DNA of 64,000 bases. Source: Streptomyces sp. HB132 (GTDB lineage Bacteria > Actinomycetota > Actinomycetes > Streptomycetales > Streptomycetaceae). The position numbers were made by a program, and so were the translations under genes. Under the pieces are notes generated by a model. It was not told the origin of the DNA. It was given only the letters and a program-made list of their open reading frames with translations, and did not search any database. The stretch covers positions 62,001 to 126,000 of the forward strand of contig NZ_JAFBGA010000006.1 of NCBI RefSeq assembly GCF_016909575.1, read 5' to 3'. Shown in pieces: positions 24,320 to 33,028 of the stretch. Position 1 is the first letter of the stretch, and every line of letters starts with the position of its first letter.

Positions 24320-25120
24320 TTGATCCCCGAGCCCGCACCGTTCACGCTCGTCCCCGGCGGTGCCGGATCACCGGTGCTGCTGCACGTCCCGCACTCCTCC
24401 AGGACCGTCCCTGAGCAGGTACGCGGCGGCATCCTGCTGGACGACGAGGCGCTGGAGAGCGAACTCGACCACATCACGGACTCCCACACTGCGCGCCTGG
24501 CCGCCCTGGCCTCCGAGGCCTGCGCGGTCTCCCCCTGGCGCTTCGTCAACGGGCTGTCCCGGCTGGTGGTGGACCCCGAGCGGTTCCCCGACGACCGGGA
24601 GGAGATGCTGGCCGCGGGGATGGGCGCGGTCTACACCCGCACCACCCGCCGGGAACCGCTCCGCCCGCCCGGTGCGGATCCGGAGCCGCTGCTCGACCGC
24701 TATTTCCACCCGTACGCCCGGGCGATGACCGCGGCCGTCGACGAACGGCTGGCCGCCACGGGGCGCGCCGTCGTCATCGACGTCCACTCCTACCCGACCA
24801 CCGCCCTGCCGTACGAGCTCCACGGCACCGGCCCGCGCCCTCCGATCTGTCTGGGCACCGACGGCTTCCACACCCCACCCGGACTACTGACCCTGGCGGA
24901 GGCCGCGTTCGCAAGGTTCGGCGGCACGGCGCTGAACAGTCCCTTCCCCGGCACGTACGTGCCGCTCAAGCACTACGGGACGGATCCGCGGGTCGGCGCG
25001 CTGATGATCGAGATCCGTCGCGACCTCTACATGACCGAGCCGGGAGGGCCCGCCGGGCCGGGGCTGGAGGCGCTGGCCTCGGCCCTGGCCCAGCTGGTGG
25101 ACGGCCTCACGGAGGCCTGA
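24320..25120 (+). CDS. N-formylglutamate amidohydrolase-like protein
   Basis: A 266-residue soluble enzyme of the FGase family. Visible hallmarks are LLHVPHSSRTVP near the start, ELDHITDSHT, SRLVVDPERF, the metal-site motif VVIDVHSYPTTALP and the late KHYGTDPRVGALMIEIRRDLYM. FGases hydrolyse N-formyl-L-glutamate late in histidine breakdown, though actinomycete relatives outside hut operons may act on other amides. There is no hut gene nearby. The start is TTG at 24320, supported by GAGGA at 24308-24312; no ATG or GTG at a suitable place gives the conserved N-terminus. Convergent with the VOC gene. Confidence 0.85.
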   Translation: MIPEPAPFTLVPGGAGSPVLLHVPHSSRTVPEQVRGGILLDDEALESELDHITDSHTARLAALASEACAVSPWRFVNGLSRLVVDPERFPDDREEMLAAGMGAVYTRTTRREPLRPPGADPEPLLDRYFHPYARAMTAAVDERLAATGRAVVIDVHSYPTTALPYELHGTGPRPPICLGTDGFHTPPGLLTLAEAAFARFGGTALNSPFPGTYVPLKHYGTDPRVGALMIEIRRDLYMTEPGGPAGPGLEALASALAQLVDGLTEA

Positions 25121-25131
25121 CACCGGGGCGG

Positions 25132-25563
25132 CTACCTGGGTCTGGCGTAGGGCCGGGTCATGATCTCCATGTTGTGGCCGTCCGGGTCCAGGAAGTAGGC
25201 GCCCCGGCCGCCGAAGAGACGGTTGATACGCCCGGGTTCGGTGTGGCGGGGATCGGCGTAGTAGGTGACGTCGAGCGCCCGCAACCGGGCGATCATGGTG
25301 TCGAACTGCGTGTCGGGGACCAGGAACGCGTAGTGCTGCGACTGCACCGGCGCGTCCCGCAGTTCGTAGTAGTCGAGCGTCACGCCGTTCCCCAGATCGA
25401 CGGGCAGGAACGGCCCGAACGGGGGGCCGACCTCCAGTCCCAGGACCGCGGCGATGAACTCGGCCGACAGACTGCGGTCCTTGGCGTACACGGCGTGGTG
25501 GTCGAGTCGGACGACGTCGACGCCCTGCTGGGCATCGTCCGGGTGCTGCTGTGTGTGTGACAT
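25132..25563 (-). CDS. VOC family protein
   Basis: A 143-residue protein with one glyoxalase/bleomycin-resistance-fold domain: VVRLDHHAVYAKDRSLSAEF at the start, QHYAFLVPDTQFDTMIARLR in the middle and the hallmark GAYFLDPDGHNMEIMTRP at the end. His in LDHHAVY and Glu in HNMEIMT are the expected metal ligands. It could be an extradiol dioxygenase-like or lyase-type member; the substrate is unknown. ATG 25563 (MSHTQQHPDD) is chosen; a GGAGA lies about 12 bases upstream. The open frame continues to 25665 with Arg/Pro-rich text that I discount. Confidence 0.87.
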   Translation of the reverse strand: MSHTQQHPDDAQQGVDVVRLDHHAVYAKDRSLSAEFIAAVLGLEVGPPFGPFLPVDLGNGVTLDYYELRDAPVQSQHYAFLVPDTQFDTMIARLRALDVTYYADPRHTEPGRINRLFGGRGAYFLDPDGHNMEIMTRPYARPR

Positions 25564-26089
25564 GTACTGATACGTCTCCGTGTCGTGGTTTCCGCTGGGA
25601 GGGGGCGCCGCAACAGGGCGCCGGGCGGGGTGGCACGACAGGGCGGCGGGGCTCGTGCCCGCCACGCGCTCACGCGTCAGCCGGGCGCCTCTCTCTGATG
25701 TGGCCCAAGGCCGACCCGGCAGTCACACCGACGATCATAGAGCAGACGGCGGGGGTCGGGGGCACGGTCCGCGGACCTGGGCCCGTCTCGCGCCTCGGCT
25801 GTCAGTGCCGCCCCCTAGGCTTTCGGTGATCCGATCGAAGGGGGACGCTGTGCGAGCCGTACCGGAACCCTGACCGTCCGACGCGCACGATCCGCCCAGG
25901 CCACACCTCATGTCTGCTTCGGCGCCGGCCGCACCGGCCCGCCAGGGCGCGTGAAGGGCGCACGGGAGGCGCGTAAGGAGCGCCTGGCGCGGGCATGGCA
26001 CCAGCGGGACACTTATGCGAATAGCCTTGCGTGACACCTGAGTTGGAACACCGAGAAGAAAGCGTCGTTCAGTCCGCGGGGGGAGCTGA
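25564..26089. other. 526-bp spacer before the ATPase operon
   Basis: No gene is supportable. It contains a small hairpin (AGGCGC at 25967-25972, GCGCCT at 25980-25985) and an AT-richer block at about 26012-26060 that probably carries the promoter of the ATPase operon. Confidence 0.4.
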
Positions 26090-28114
26090 ATGGTCGACGA
26101 CAGAGCAGGCCGGTCCGAGCGGGACATCGCCGTACGCCGGCGTGTGGCCGAGACCTTGAACAGACAGCAGGGGCCGTTACGTCCGCTTCCGGTTCTGATG
26201 CTGCTGGGGCCGCGGGGCAGCGGGAAAACCGCGTTCACCGGGCATCTGCACCAGTGGGCGCAGCGCGTGCCGCTGGCGAGCATCGACGCGGAGCCGGTCG
26301 GTGAGCACGGCGGGACGCCGATCGACGTACTGATCGACATGGCCTTTCAGCTGAGCGCCCATCACGACGGCATCCCCCGCCTGGGGTTTCCCGCACTGGG
26401 CTCGCTGCTCGCCGCCGTCGGCACCGCCGTGGACGCGCGCAGCCGGGAGCAGGCCGTCCGTGACATGGCCGAGGCGCTGCGGGCGGGACGTGCGCGGGAG
26501 CACTCCTACCAGGAGTTGCAGGGCATCGTCGACGGCGTCGCCCAGCTCGCCGGCCTCGGTCTGCCCGGCTGGAGTTCCGTCGTGGTCCCACTCGTCCAGG
26601 GCGGTATCCGCATGCGGCTCGGGCTGCGGCTGCGCCGCCGACTGGCCGAGACGTCCGCCGCCGGGCCGGGGCGCGGGGCGACGGCCGACTTCCTGGTCGG
26701 CGTCAACCGGCTCTACCACGGTTATCCCGCCCAGCGGGCGGAGGCGGAGCGGGTGCTGCTCGACTCCTTCCTGGCCGACCTGCGCGGCGCCTACGCCTCC
26801 GGGCGGGCCGACCGGCTGCGAACCACGCACTGCCTCGCCCTCCTGGACAACGCGGACTCCTCCGTAGGGGAGGCCTTCCTCACGCTCCTGCTCGAATCGC
26901 GCGAGCGCTCCGGCCGCCCCGATCCGCTTCTCGTCGTGGCCACCGCGCGCAGGCGCCCCGAGATGCTCGTGCGTGCGGAGACCGGCAGCGGGCACCGTCC
27001 GGACTATCGCGAGAGCTGGCCGCAGCCCGCCCGTTTCCGGCCGCTGTCGGCCGGACCGCTCCTCGCGGCGGGCCAGTTGCGCGATCTCAGCCGTCGCGAG
27101 GTCGAGGCGCAGGCGGCAGCGGCGCTCGACACGCTGCCGGCCGGTTCCGTGCTGCCGCGCACCGACAACGCGGTCCAGTGGCTCGGCTGGATCGTGTACG
27201 AGATCACCCGGGGCCACCCGGCGGGCACCGCCGCCGTGCTGGACGGGCTGCGCCGCATGCCCGCCGACCTGCCGTGGGACGCGCGGGTCCACCGGAGCCT
27301 GGCCCCGACGGACGGCAGCGTGCAGCCCGTGCCCGCGCTGTCCGCCGGGCCCGGCCTGCTCGAACTGCTGCAGCGCGACTGCTCCGCGCAGTTGTCACGG
27401 CTGATGCCGCGGGCCGCCGCAGGGGTCACCCTCGGCCGGGCGGAGACCTGCGAATCGCTGTGGGAGGGGCAGGAGCCGGTGCTGCGGGAGTTCGTCGGGT
27501 ACTGCGCGGACGACCTGCGGACCGTGCCCGAACCCGACGAGGGTCTCCCCGCCCTCCACCGGCTCACCCGCTTCCTGCTGCTGCGTCGGCTGGACGGCGC
27601 GCCGGAGAACGGCGGGCCGGGCTCGTGGAAGGGCGCGCACGGGGCGCTGCGTGCGGCAGCCGTGGCCAGGGGCGACCGGCGGGCCGTGGCGTACCACGAC
27701 CTGGCACTGGACGATCTCGGCTCGGCCGTCGACTATCTGCGGGACCGCTTCGACGAGACGGGCGCGGACGAGTGGTGCGCCGACCTGGCCTGGCTCCAGC
27801 GTGCCCCGTGCCGCTGGGGTGGAGCGCTGCCCGAAGCGGCCCGCGACCGGTACGAACGCCTCGTCGGCGTCGCCGGGGGCGACCCCGCGCGCCGCGCCAT
27901 CACCCGGCTCCTGGCGGCCGGTTGGATCACCCCGCATCCGCGGCCCGACGGTGCCGCACAGCCGTACGGGGATCCGCTCGGTGATCCGTACGCGGAGTTG
28001 TACCCCGACATCGTCGAGGAGTTCCTGACGCTCCGTCGGCCCATCGGCAACGAGCACGACCGCCATGTGCTGCTGCGTATGGCACAGCGCTACGAAAGGA
28101 AGCCGTGGTGGTAG
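26090..28114 (+). CDS. P-loop ATPase of unknown function, STAND-like
   Basis: A 674-residue cytosolic protein. Walker A is LLGPRGSGKTAF at residues 38-50; a Walker B candidate is CLALLDNADSS near 246-256, followed by LLVVATARRRPEML, a sensor-like strand. The region DLSRREVEAQAAAALDTL and the Trp-rich WLGWIVYEITRGHPAGTAAV block resemble the winged-helix part after STAND or AAA ATPase cores. The C-terminal 200 residues are helical and end WW. There is no catalytic effector domain I recognise. RBS GGGGGGAG precedes ATG 26090. Its stop overlaps the start of the membrane-anchored ligand-binding gene, so the two form one unit; the ATPase may act on signals from it. Confidence 0.68.
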   Translation: MVDDRAGRSERDIAVRRRVAETLNRQQGPLRPLPVLMLLGPRGSGKTAFTGHLHQWAQRVPLASIDAEPVGEHGGTPIDVLIDMAFQLSAHHDGIPRLGFPALGSLLAAVGTAVDARSREQAVRDMAEALRAGRAREHSYQELQGIVDGVAQLAGLGLPGWSSVVVPLVQGGIRMRLGLRLRRRLAETSAAGPGRGATADFLVGVNRLYHGYPAQRAEAERVLLDSFLADLRGAYASGRADRLRTTHCLALLDNADSSVGEAFLTLLLESRERSGRPDPLLVVATARRRPEMLVRAETGSGHRPDYRESWPQPARFRPLSAGPLLAAGQLRDLSRREVEAQAAAALDTLPAGSVLPRTDNAVQWLGWIVYEITRGHPAGTAAVLDGLRRMPADLPWDARVHRSLAPTDGSVQPVPALSAGPGLLELLQRDCSAQLSRLMPRAAAGVTLGRAETCESLWEGQEPVLREFVGYCADDLRTVPEPDEGLPALHRLTRFLLLRRLDGAPENGGPGSWKGAHGALRAAAVARGDRRAVAYHDLALDDLGSAVDYLRDRFDETGADEWCADLAWLQRAPCRWGGALPEAARDRYERLVGVAGGDPARRAITRLLAAGWITPHPRPDGAAQPYGDPLGDPYAELYPDIVEEFLTLRRPIGNEHDRHVLLRMAQRYERKPWW

Positions 28115-29649
28115 CCCTCAACGACGACGACGCGTTCGTCCCCCCGCGCCCGCCCCGGCGCAAGGCTCCGTGGATCGCGGCCGGAGTCGTCGTGCTGGCT
28201 GCGGCGGTGTGGGGTGGCACGGAGGCGTACCAGGCGTGGCAGCACAACAAGGTCGAGTGTGCGCCCGGCATCCTCAAGAAGGGGGTGCGTCAGGAGTGCA
28301 TCGGCGTCAGTGACGGCTCGTTCGCCTTCGACCCCCTGCTGAAGGAGGTCATGGGCAAGATCAAGGAGGAGAACGACCGCGTCGAGGAGTCCGGCAAGAA
28401 GTACGTCTCCCTCGCCTACGTCGAGCCGGTGACCACGGTCAAGGGCGAGGAGGAGGCCAAGAACGGGCTGCGCGGCGAGCTGATGGGCGCGTACCTGGCA
28501 CAGCGCGAGCTGAACGACCCGGACCTCGGCGCCGGACGCGGCGATCTGCCGCAGATACGGCTGCTCGTCGGCAATCTCGGCCTGCGTTCCGAGCAGTGGC
28601 GGTCCCTCACGGACGATCTCGTGGCCATGTCGAAGGACGAGAACCGCCTCGTCGCCGTCGCCGGCTTCGGCCAGAGCCGCGGGGGCACCAAGGACGCCGT
28701 CGACGCCCTGCTCGATGCGGGCATTCCCATGATGGGCGCGACGGTGACGGCGGACAGCCTTTCCGACGCGGCCAGGCCCGGCTTCTTCCGCACCTCCGCA
28801 CCCAACCGCGACCAGGCCAGGAGCGCGGCCGCCTACCTGAAGAAGCAGCAGGAGAAGAATCCGGACTTCGAGGTCGCCGTCATCCGCGACCGCAACGAGG
28901 ACGACATATACAACACCTCCATGTCCGCCTCGTTCACCCGGGCGGCCGCCGACCGGGGTCTGCGACTCGACGGGAGCGCACTGGAGTTCCTCTCCGGTGT
29001 GGACGGCGTGTCCAACGCCTTCTCGTCCGTCGCCGACAAGGTGTGCGACCTGCGGCCCGACGCGGTGTTCTTCGCGGGCCGGGGTGTCGACATCCGCAAC
29101 TTCATCTACTCCATGTCCGCGCCCGACCGCCGGTGCCCGGTCACGGTGATCACGGGCGACGACGCGGTCGGCGCGTACTACGGCTCGCTGGAGAGCGAGT
29201 CGCGGCGGGAGAAGTTCCGCACGGAGTGGACGGACAGCAGGGTGACCGTCCTGTACTCGTCGCTGGCGCACCCCGCGCTCGCCGGGCACCTCTACGCCGA
29301 GGCCAACAATCCGCTGCCGGACTTCCTCTCCCTGTACCGGACGGAGTTCGGCGGAGCGGCCGACGACACGATGCAGGTCCTCCAGGACGGCCAGGTGATC
29401 ATGGGCCATGACGCGGTCTGGACGCTGGGAGTGTCGGTACGCAACGCGGCGGGACCGGACGGCAAGGGGCAGGTGAACACGGGCGCCACGCTCCAGATGC
29501 TGCTCCAGCTCAGCGGACGGGCCGCCGTGGCGGGTCTCAGCGGACCCATCTCCTTCGCCCCGGACGGAAATCCGGACGACAAGCCGATGGCTCTGGTGCG
29601 GATGGAGCCGTCGGGTGTGTACACCTTCCGGGAGGTGCTGCGGCCGTAG
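28108..29649 (+). CDS. Membrane-anchored periplasmic-binding-like ligand receptor
   Basis: A 513-residue protein. After a short Pro/Arg-rich cytoplasmic tail there is one membrane helix (WIAAGVVVLAAAVWGG, about residues 22-38), then a large outer part that follows the type I periplasmic-binding (Leu/Ile/Val-binding or ANF-receptor) fold: MGAYLAQRELND, VAVAGFGQSRGGTKDAVDAL, AGIPMMGATVTADSLSDAAR, DFEVAVIRDRNEDDIYNTSM and RCPVTVITGDDAVGAY. It lacks a lipobox and no ABC permease or ATPase is adjacent, so it looks like a sensor rather than a transporter part. The gene overlaps the ATPase gene; GTG 28108 is seven bases after GAAAGGA, with GTG 28105 as alternative. Confidence 0.74.
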   Translation: MVALNDDDAFVPPRPPRRKAPWIAAGVVVLAAAVWGGTEAYQAWQHNKVECAPGILKKGVRQECIGVSDGSFAFDPLLKEVMGKIKEENDRVEESGKKYVSLAYVEPVTTVKGEEEAKNGLRGELMGAYLAQRELNDPDLGAGRGDLPQIRLLVGNLGLRSEQWRSLTDDLVAMSKDENRLVAVAGFGQSRGGTKDAVDALLDAGIPMMGATVTADSLSDAARPGFFRTSAPNRDQARSAAAYLKKQQEKNPDFEVAVIRDRNEDDIYNTSMSASFTRAAADRGLRLDGSALEFLSGVDGVSNAFSSVADKVCDLRPDAVFFAGRGVDIRNFIYSMSAPDRRCPVTVITGDDAVGAYYGSLESESRREKFRTEWTDSRVTVLYSSLAHPALAGHLYAEANNPLPDFLSLYRTEFGGAADDTMQVLQDGQVIMGHDAVWTLGVSVRNAAGPDGKGQVNTGATLQMLLQLSGRAAVAGLSGPISFAPDGNPDDKPMALVRMEPSGVYTFREVLRP

Positions 29650-29718
29650 GCTCCCTGCCGCGCCGCGTCGGCGGCGCGGCTGATCGGTGCCTGTCCGGGC
29701 GCTGGGCCGGCGGAGGGA

Positions 29719-30108
29719 TCAGAAGAAGACTCCGCACCTCAGCAGCACGTTGGCGTAGGGCCGGGCCTCCCCCGTCCGTACCACCAGGCGGGCGGACGCG
29801 GTGAGCGCCTTCAGCTGTTCGTGCGGCACGTGCGCCAGGTCGTGGAGACGGGCGGCCAGCAGGCGGGCGGCCTCGGGGTTGGCCTGCCGTATCTCCTCGG
29901 CCGCCGTCGCGCCCTCCACGACCAGTTCCTCCAGCAGCCCGTCCAGGACCTCGGCGAACGACGGGACGCCCGCCCGGAAGGCCAGGTCGATCACGCGGGG
30001 CCCCGGTGGGATGGGCATCCCCACGTCGCAGATCAGGACGCCGTCGCCGTGGCCGAGTTCGGCCACGGCTCCCGCGAGGTGGCGGTTCAGGATGCCGGTC
30101 TTCTTCAC
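29719..30108 (-). CDS. rbsD: D-ribose pyranase
   Basis: A 129-residue cytosolic enzyme that interconverts pyranose and furanose forms of ribose, supplying the form used by ribokinase. It shows the family start MKKTGILNRHLAGAVAELGHGD with the catalytic-type His, LICDVGMPIPPGPRVIDLAF and the end RTGEARPYANVLLRCGVFF. Length matches RbsD (about 130-139 aa). GTG 30108 overlaps the rbsK stop (GTGA), so it is the last, translationally coupled gene of the ribose operon. Confidence 0.95.
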   Translation of the reverse strand: MKKTGILNRHLAGAVAELGHGDGVLICDVGMPIPPGPRVIDLAFRAGVPSFAEVLDGLLEELVVEGATAAEEIRQANPEAARLLAARLHDLAHVPHEQLKALTASARLVVRTGEARPYANVLLRCGVFF

Positions 30109-31043
30109 AGCGCAGAGACCTCTTCCGCGGTCGGGAAGGACGCCTGCGCGCCCTCCTTGGTGACGGCTGCCGCGCCGACCCGTACGGCGAAGGCGGCGGC
30201 CCCGGTGAGTTCCTCGCCCAGGCCGAGCCGCCAGGCGAGGGCGGCGGTGAACGCGTCGCCCGCGCCGGTGGTGTCCACGGCCGCGACCCGGGGGCTCGGT
30301 ACGCGTACGGGGGCGCCGGCCCGGGTGTCGGAGACCAGGGCTCCGTCCGCGCCCAGGGTGATCACGACCGACCGGGGGCCGAGGGCGGTGAGCCCCCGCG
30401 CCCAGGACTCCGGGGTGCCGCCGGCGTTGTCGCCGAGGATGTAGCGCGCCTCGTGCTCGTTGACCACCAGCGGGTCGCAGGCGGCCAGCACCTCGTCGGG
30501 GAGGGGCGCGGGCGGCGAGGGGTTGAGGACCAGACGCACGTCCGGGCCCAGGGCGCGGGCCGTCTCGGTGACGGTCTCCAGCGGGATCTCCAGCTGGACG
30601 GAGACGACGCGGGCCGACGCGAACAGCGGCCCCGCGGCCCGGATGTCCGCGGGCGTCAGCCGTGCGTTGGCCCCCGGGGAGACGACGATGCTGTTGTCCC
30701 CCGAGGGGTCGACGGTGATGAGGGCGACACCGGTGGGCGCCCCGCCGACGAGGACTCCTCCGGTGTCGACGCCCGCCTCTCCCTGCGAGGCAAGCAGCAG
30801 CCGCCCGTGGGCGTCGTCGCCGACCCGGGCCAGCAGCGCCGTCCGGGCGCCGAGGCGGGCGGCGGCGACGGCCTGGTTGGCGCCCTTGCCGCCGGGGTGG
30901 ACGACGAGGTCGGTGCCGAGCACCGTCTCCCCCGCCCCTGGGCGGCGGTCGACGCCGACGACCAGGTCGGCGTTGGCCGAGCCGACGACCAGCAGGTCGT
31001 ACCGGGAGGGCCCGGAGGGGGCGGAGTCATCGTTCCCGTACAT
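30105..31043 (-). CDS. rbsK: Ribokinase
   Basis: A 312-residue PfkB-family kinase that phosphorylates D-ribose to ribose 5-phosphate with ATP. It has the substrate-binding motif VHPGGKGANQAVAAARLGA (PfkB signature 1) and the catalytic signature VDTTGAGDAFTAALAW with the Asp base. The N-terminus has a short extra Ser/Pro stretch before the first strand (YDLLVVGSANADLVV). Start ATG 31043, 20 bases after the permease-binding fusion stop. Its position between transport genes and rbsD confirms the ribose assignment. Confidence 0.95.
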   Translation of the reverse strand: MYGNDDSAPSGPSRYDLLVVGSANADLVVGVDRRPGAGETVLGTDLVVHPGGKGANQAVAAARLGARTALLARVGDDAHGRLLLASQGEAGVDTGGVLVGGAPTGVALITVDPSGDNSIVVSPGANARLTPADIRAAGPLFASARVVSVQLEIPLETVTETARALGPDVRLVLNPSPPAPLPDEVLAACDPLVVNEHEARYILGDNAGGTPESWARGLTALGPRSVVITLGADGALVSDTRAGAPVRVPSPRVAAVDTTGAGDAFTAALAWRLGLGEELTGAAAFAVRVGAAAVTKEGAQASFPTAEEVSAL

Positions 31044-31063
31044 CTGGGTAGTGCCTTCCGTGA

Positions 31064-33028
31064 TCAGGAGAAGTCGGCGACGTTCTGCCGGGTGACGACC
31101 TTGACCGGCACCTTCACCATGCTGCCGACCTTCTTGCCGTCGGCCGCCCGGACCGCGTTCTGTACGGCGATCTTTCCGAGTTCCTTGGGCTGCTGGGCCA
31201 CGGACGCGTACAGACTGCCCGCCTCGACCGCCGTCAGACCGTCCGGTGTTCCGTCGAATCCGACGACCGAGACGGACTTCCCGGCCTTGCTGCCCAGTGC
31301 CTTGACCGCGCCGAGCGCCATCTCGTCGTTCTCGGCGAAGACTCCGGTGATGCCGGGGTGGGACTGGAGCAGGTTGGTCATGACGTCCAGGCCCTTGGTG
31401 CGGTCGAAGTCGGCCGGCTGGGTCGCCACGATCTTGATGTCCGGGTACGCCTTGATGCCTTCGGCGAAGCCCGCACCGCGTTCACGGCTGGCGGAGGTTC
31501 CGGCGGTGCCCTGGAGGACGATGATGCTGCCCTTGCCACCGAGCCGGTCGGCCAGCGACTTCGCGGCGAGCTTGCCGCCGGCCACGTTGTCGGAGGCGAC
31601 GAGGGTGGCGGTCTCGGCCTTGTTGACGCCGCGGTCGGCGGCGACCACGGGGATGCCGGCCTTGTTGGCGCCTCGGACGCCGGGTCCGACCGCGTCGGAG
31701 TCCACCGGGTTGACGATGACGGAGTCCACTCCGGAACTGGTGAAGTTCTCCAGCTGGTTGGCCTGCTGCGAGGCGTCGTTCTGTGCGTCGGTGACGGTCA
31801 GATCGACTCCGGCCGCCTTTGCCTCGGCCTGGGCGCCCTCCTTCATCTGCACGAAGAAGGGGTTGTTCAGGGTGGAGAGCGACATGCCCACCTTGGTGGT
31901 GGTGCCGGAGGAACCGGACTTGAAGAAGGTCACGGCGGCGATGACGGCGGCCAGGCAGACCACCGCGACACCGGCCCGCATCGCTCCCTTGCGGCCCTTT
32001 CCGGGCCCTCCGGGCGCGGCGGACGAGCCTCCGGCGGAGGCGGTTCCGGATCCGGCCTTGCGGCGCAGCGTGTCGAGCAGGACGGCGAGGGCGATGACGA
32101 CGCCGATGACGACCTGCTGCCAGAAGGCGGAGACGGAGAGGAGGTTGAGGCCGTTGCGCAGCACGGCGAGGATCAGGGCGCCGATGAGGGTGCCGGACGC
32201 CTTGCCGACGCCGCCCGCGAGGCTGGCGCCGCCGATGACGACGGCGGCGATCGCGTCGAGCTCGTATCCCTGGGCTGCCTGCGGCTGCGCGGAGACCAGA
32301 CGGGAGGCGAGGACGATGCCCGCTACGGCGGCGAAGAGGCCGGACAGGGCGTAGATGGCCAGCTTCTGCTTCTTGACGCGCAGTCCGGAGAGCCGGGCCG
32401 CTTCCTCGTTGCCGCCGATGGCGTACATGGAGCGGCCGATGTAGGTGCGGGCCAGGATGAGTGCGGCTATCAGGCCCATGGCGATCATCACGAGGACCGG
32501 GACGGGCAGCCAGCCGCCGAGGGTGTCACCGAGTACGGAGACGGAGTCGGGGAAGGGGATCGGCCTTCCCTGGGAGATGACCAGGGAGAGGCCCCGGGCC
32601 ACCGAGAGCATGGCCAGCGTCGCGATGAACGAGGGCAGCTTGCCGTAGGCGACGAGGGCTCCGCTGACGAGGCCGCAGGCGATGCCGGTGCCGACGGCGA
32701 TGATGACCGCCAGCCAGACGGGGACTCCCGCGGACGTCGCCGACCAGGCGAGGACGGTGGCGGAGAGCGCGGCGACCGATCCGACGGAGAGGTCGATGCC
32801 CGCCGAGACGATCACGAAGGTGACGCCGAACGCGAGGATCGCGGTCACCGCGGCCTGGACGCCGACGTTCAGGAGGTTCTGGGTGGTGAGGAAGTCGCCG
32901 GAGAGCAGCGACATCGCCACCAGGAGGACGACCAGTGCGCTCAGTGCGCCGTTGTCGAGCAGGAGGCGGCGGAGGGTGTGTCCGGCGCCGCCCGCGTGCG
33001 CCTTGCTCGGATGCGTGTCAGTGGCCAC
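31064..33028 (-). CDS. Ribose ABC transporter permease fused to its binding protein (RbsC-RbsB)
   Basis: A 654-residue fusion. Residues 20-322 are an RbsC-type permease with GVTFVIVSAGIDLSVGSVAA, the cytoplasmic loop MYAIGGNEEAARLSGLRVKK and VVIGGASLAGGVGKASGTLI. A Ser/Gly/Pro linker (325-350) leads to one more membrane helix (352-369), after which residues 378-654 are an RbsB-type sugar-binding domain (KVGMSLSTLNNPFFVQMKEG, VNPVDSDAVGPGVRGA, GIPVVAADRGVN, VVGFDGTPDGLTAVEAG). Normally these are two genes. The fusion tethers the binding protein to the channel, removing the need for a lipoprotein anchor. The GTG start overlaps rbsA by 11 bases. Confidence 0.92.
   Translation of the reverse strand: MATDTHPSKAHAGGAGHTLRRLLLDNGALSALVVLLVAMSLLSGDFLTTQNLLNVGVQAAVTAILAFGVTFVIVSAGIDLSVGSVAALSATVLAWSATSAGVPVWLAVIIAVGTGIACGLVSGALVAYGKLPSFIATLAMLSVARGLSLVISQGRPIPFPDSVSVLGDTLGGWLPVPVLVMIAMGLIAALILARTYIGRSMYAIGGNEEAARLSGLRVKKQKLAIYALSGLFAAVAGIVLASRLVSAQPQAAQGYELDAIAAVVIGGASLAGGVGKASGTLIGALILAVLRNGLNLLSVSAFWQQVVIGVVIALAVLLDTLRRKAGSGTASAGGSSAAPGGPGKGRKGAMRAGVAVVCLAAVIAAVTFFKSGSSGTTTKVGMSLSTLNNPFFVQMKEGAQAEAKAAGVDLTVTDAQNDASQQANQLENFTSSGVDSVIVNPVDSDAVGPGVRGANKAGIPVVAADRGVNKAETATLVASDNVAGGKLAAKSLADRLGGKGSIIVLQGTAGTSASRERGAGFAEGIKAYPDIKIVATQPADFDRTKGLDVMTNLLQSHPGITGVFAENDEMALGAVKALGSKAGKSVSVVGFDGTPDGLTAVEAGSLYASVAQQPKELGKIAVQNAVRAADGKKVGSMVKVPVKVVTRQNVADFS

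Noticed and set aside
30006..32354. 782-codon plus-strand frame opposite the ribokinase and permease fusion
   Set aside because: It has no family features; the antisense ribose genes are certain.
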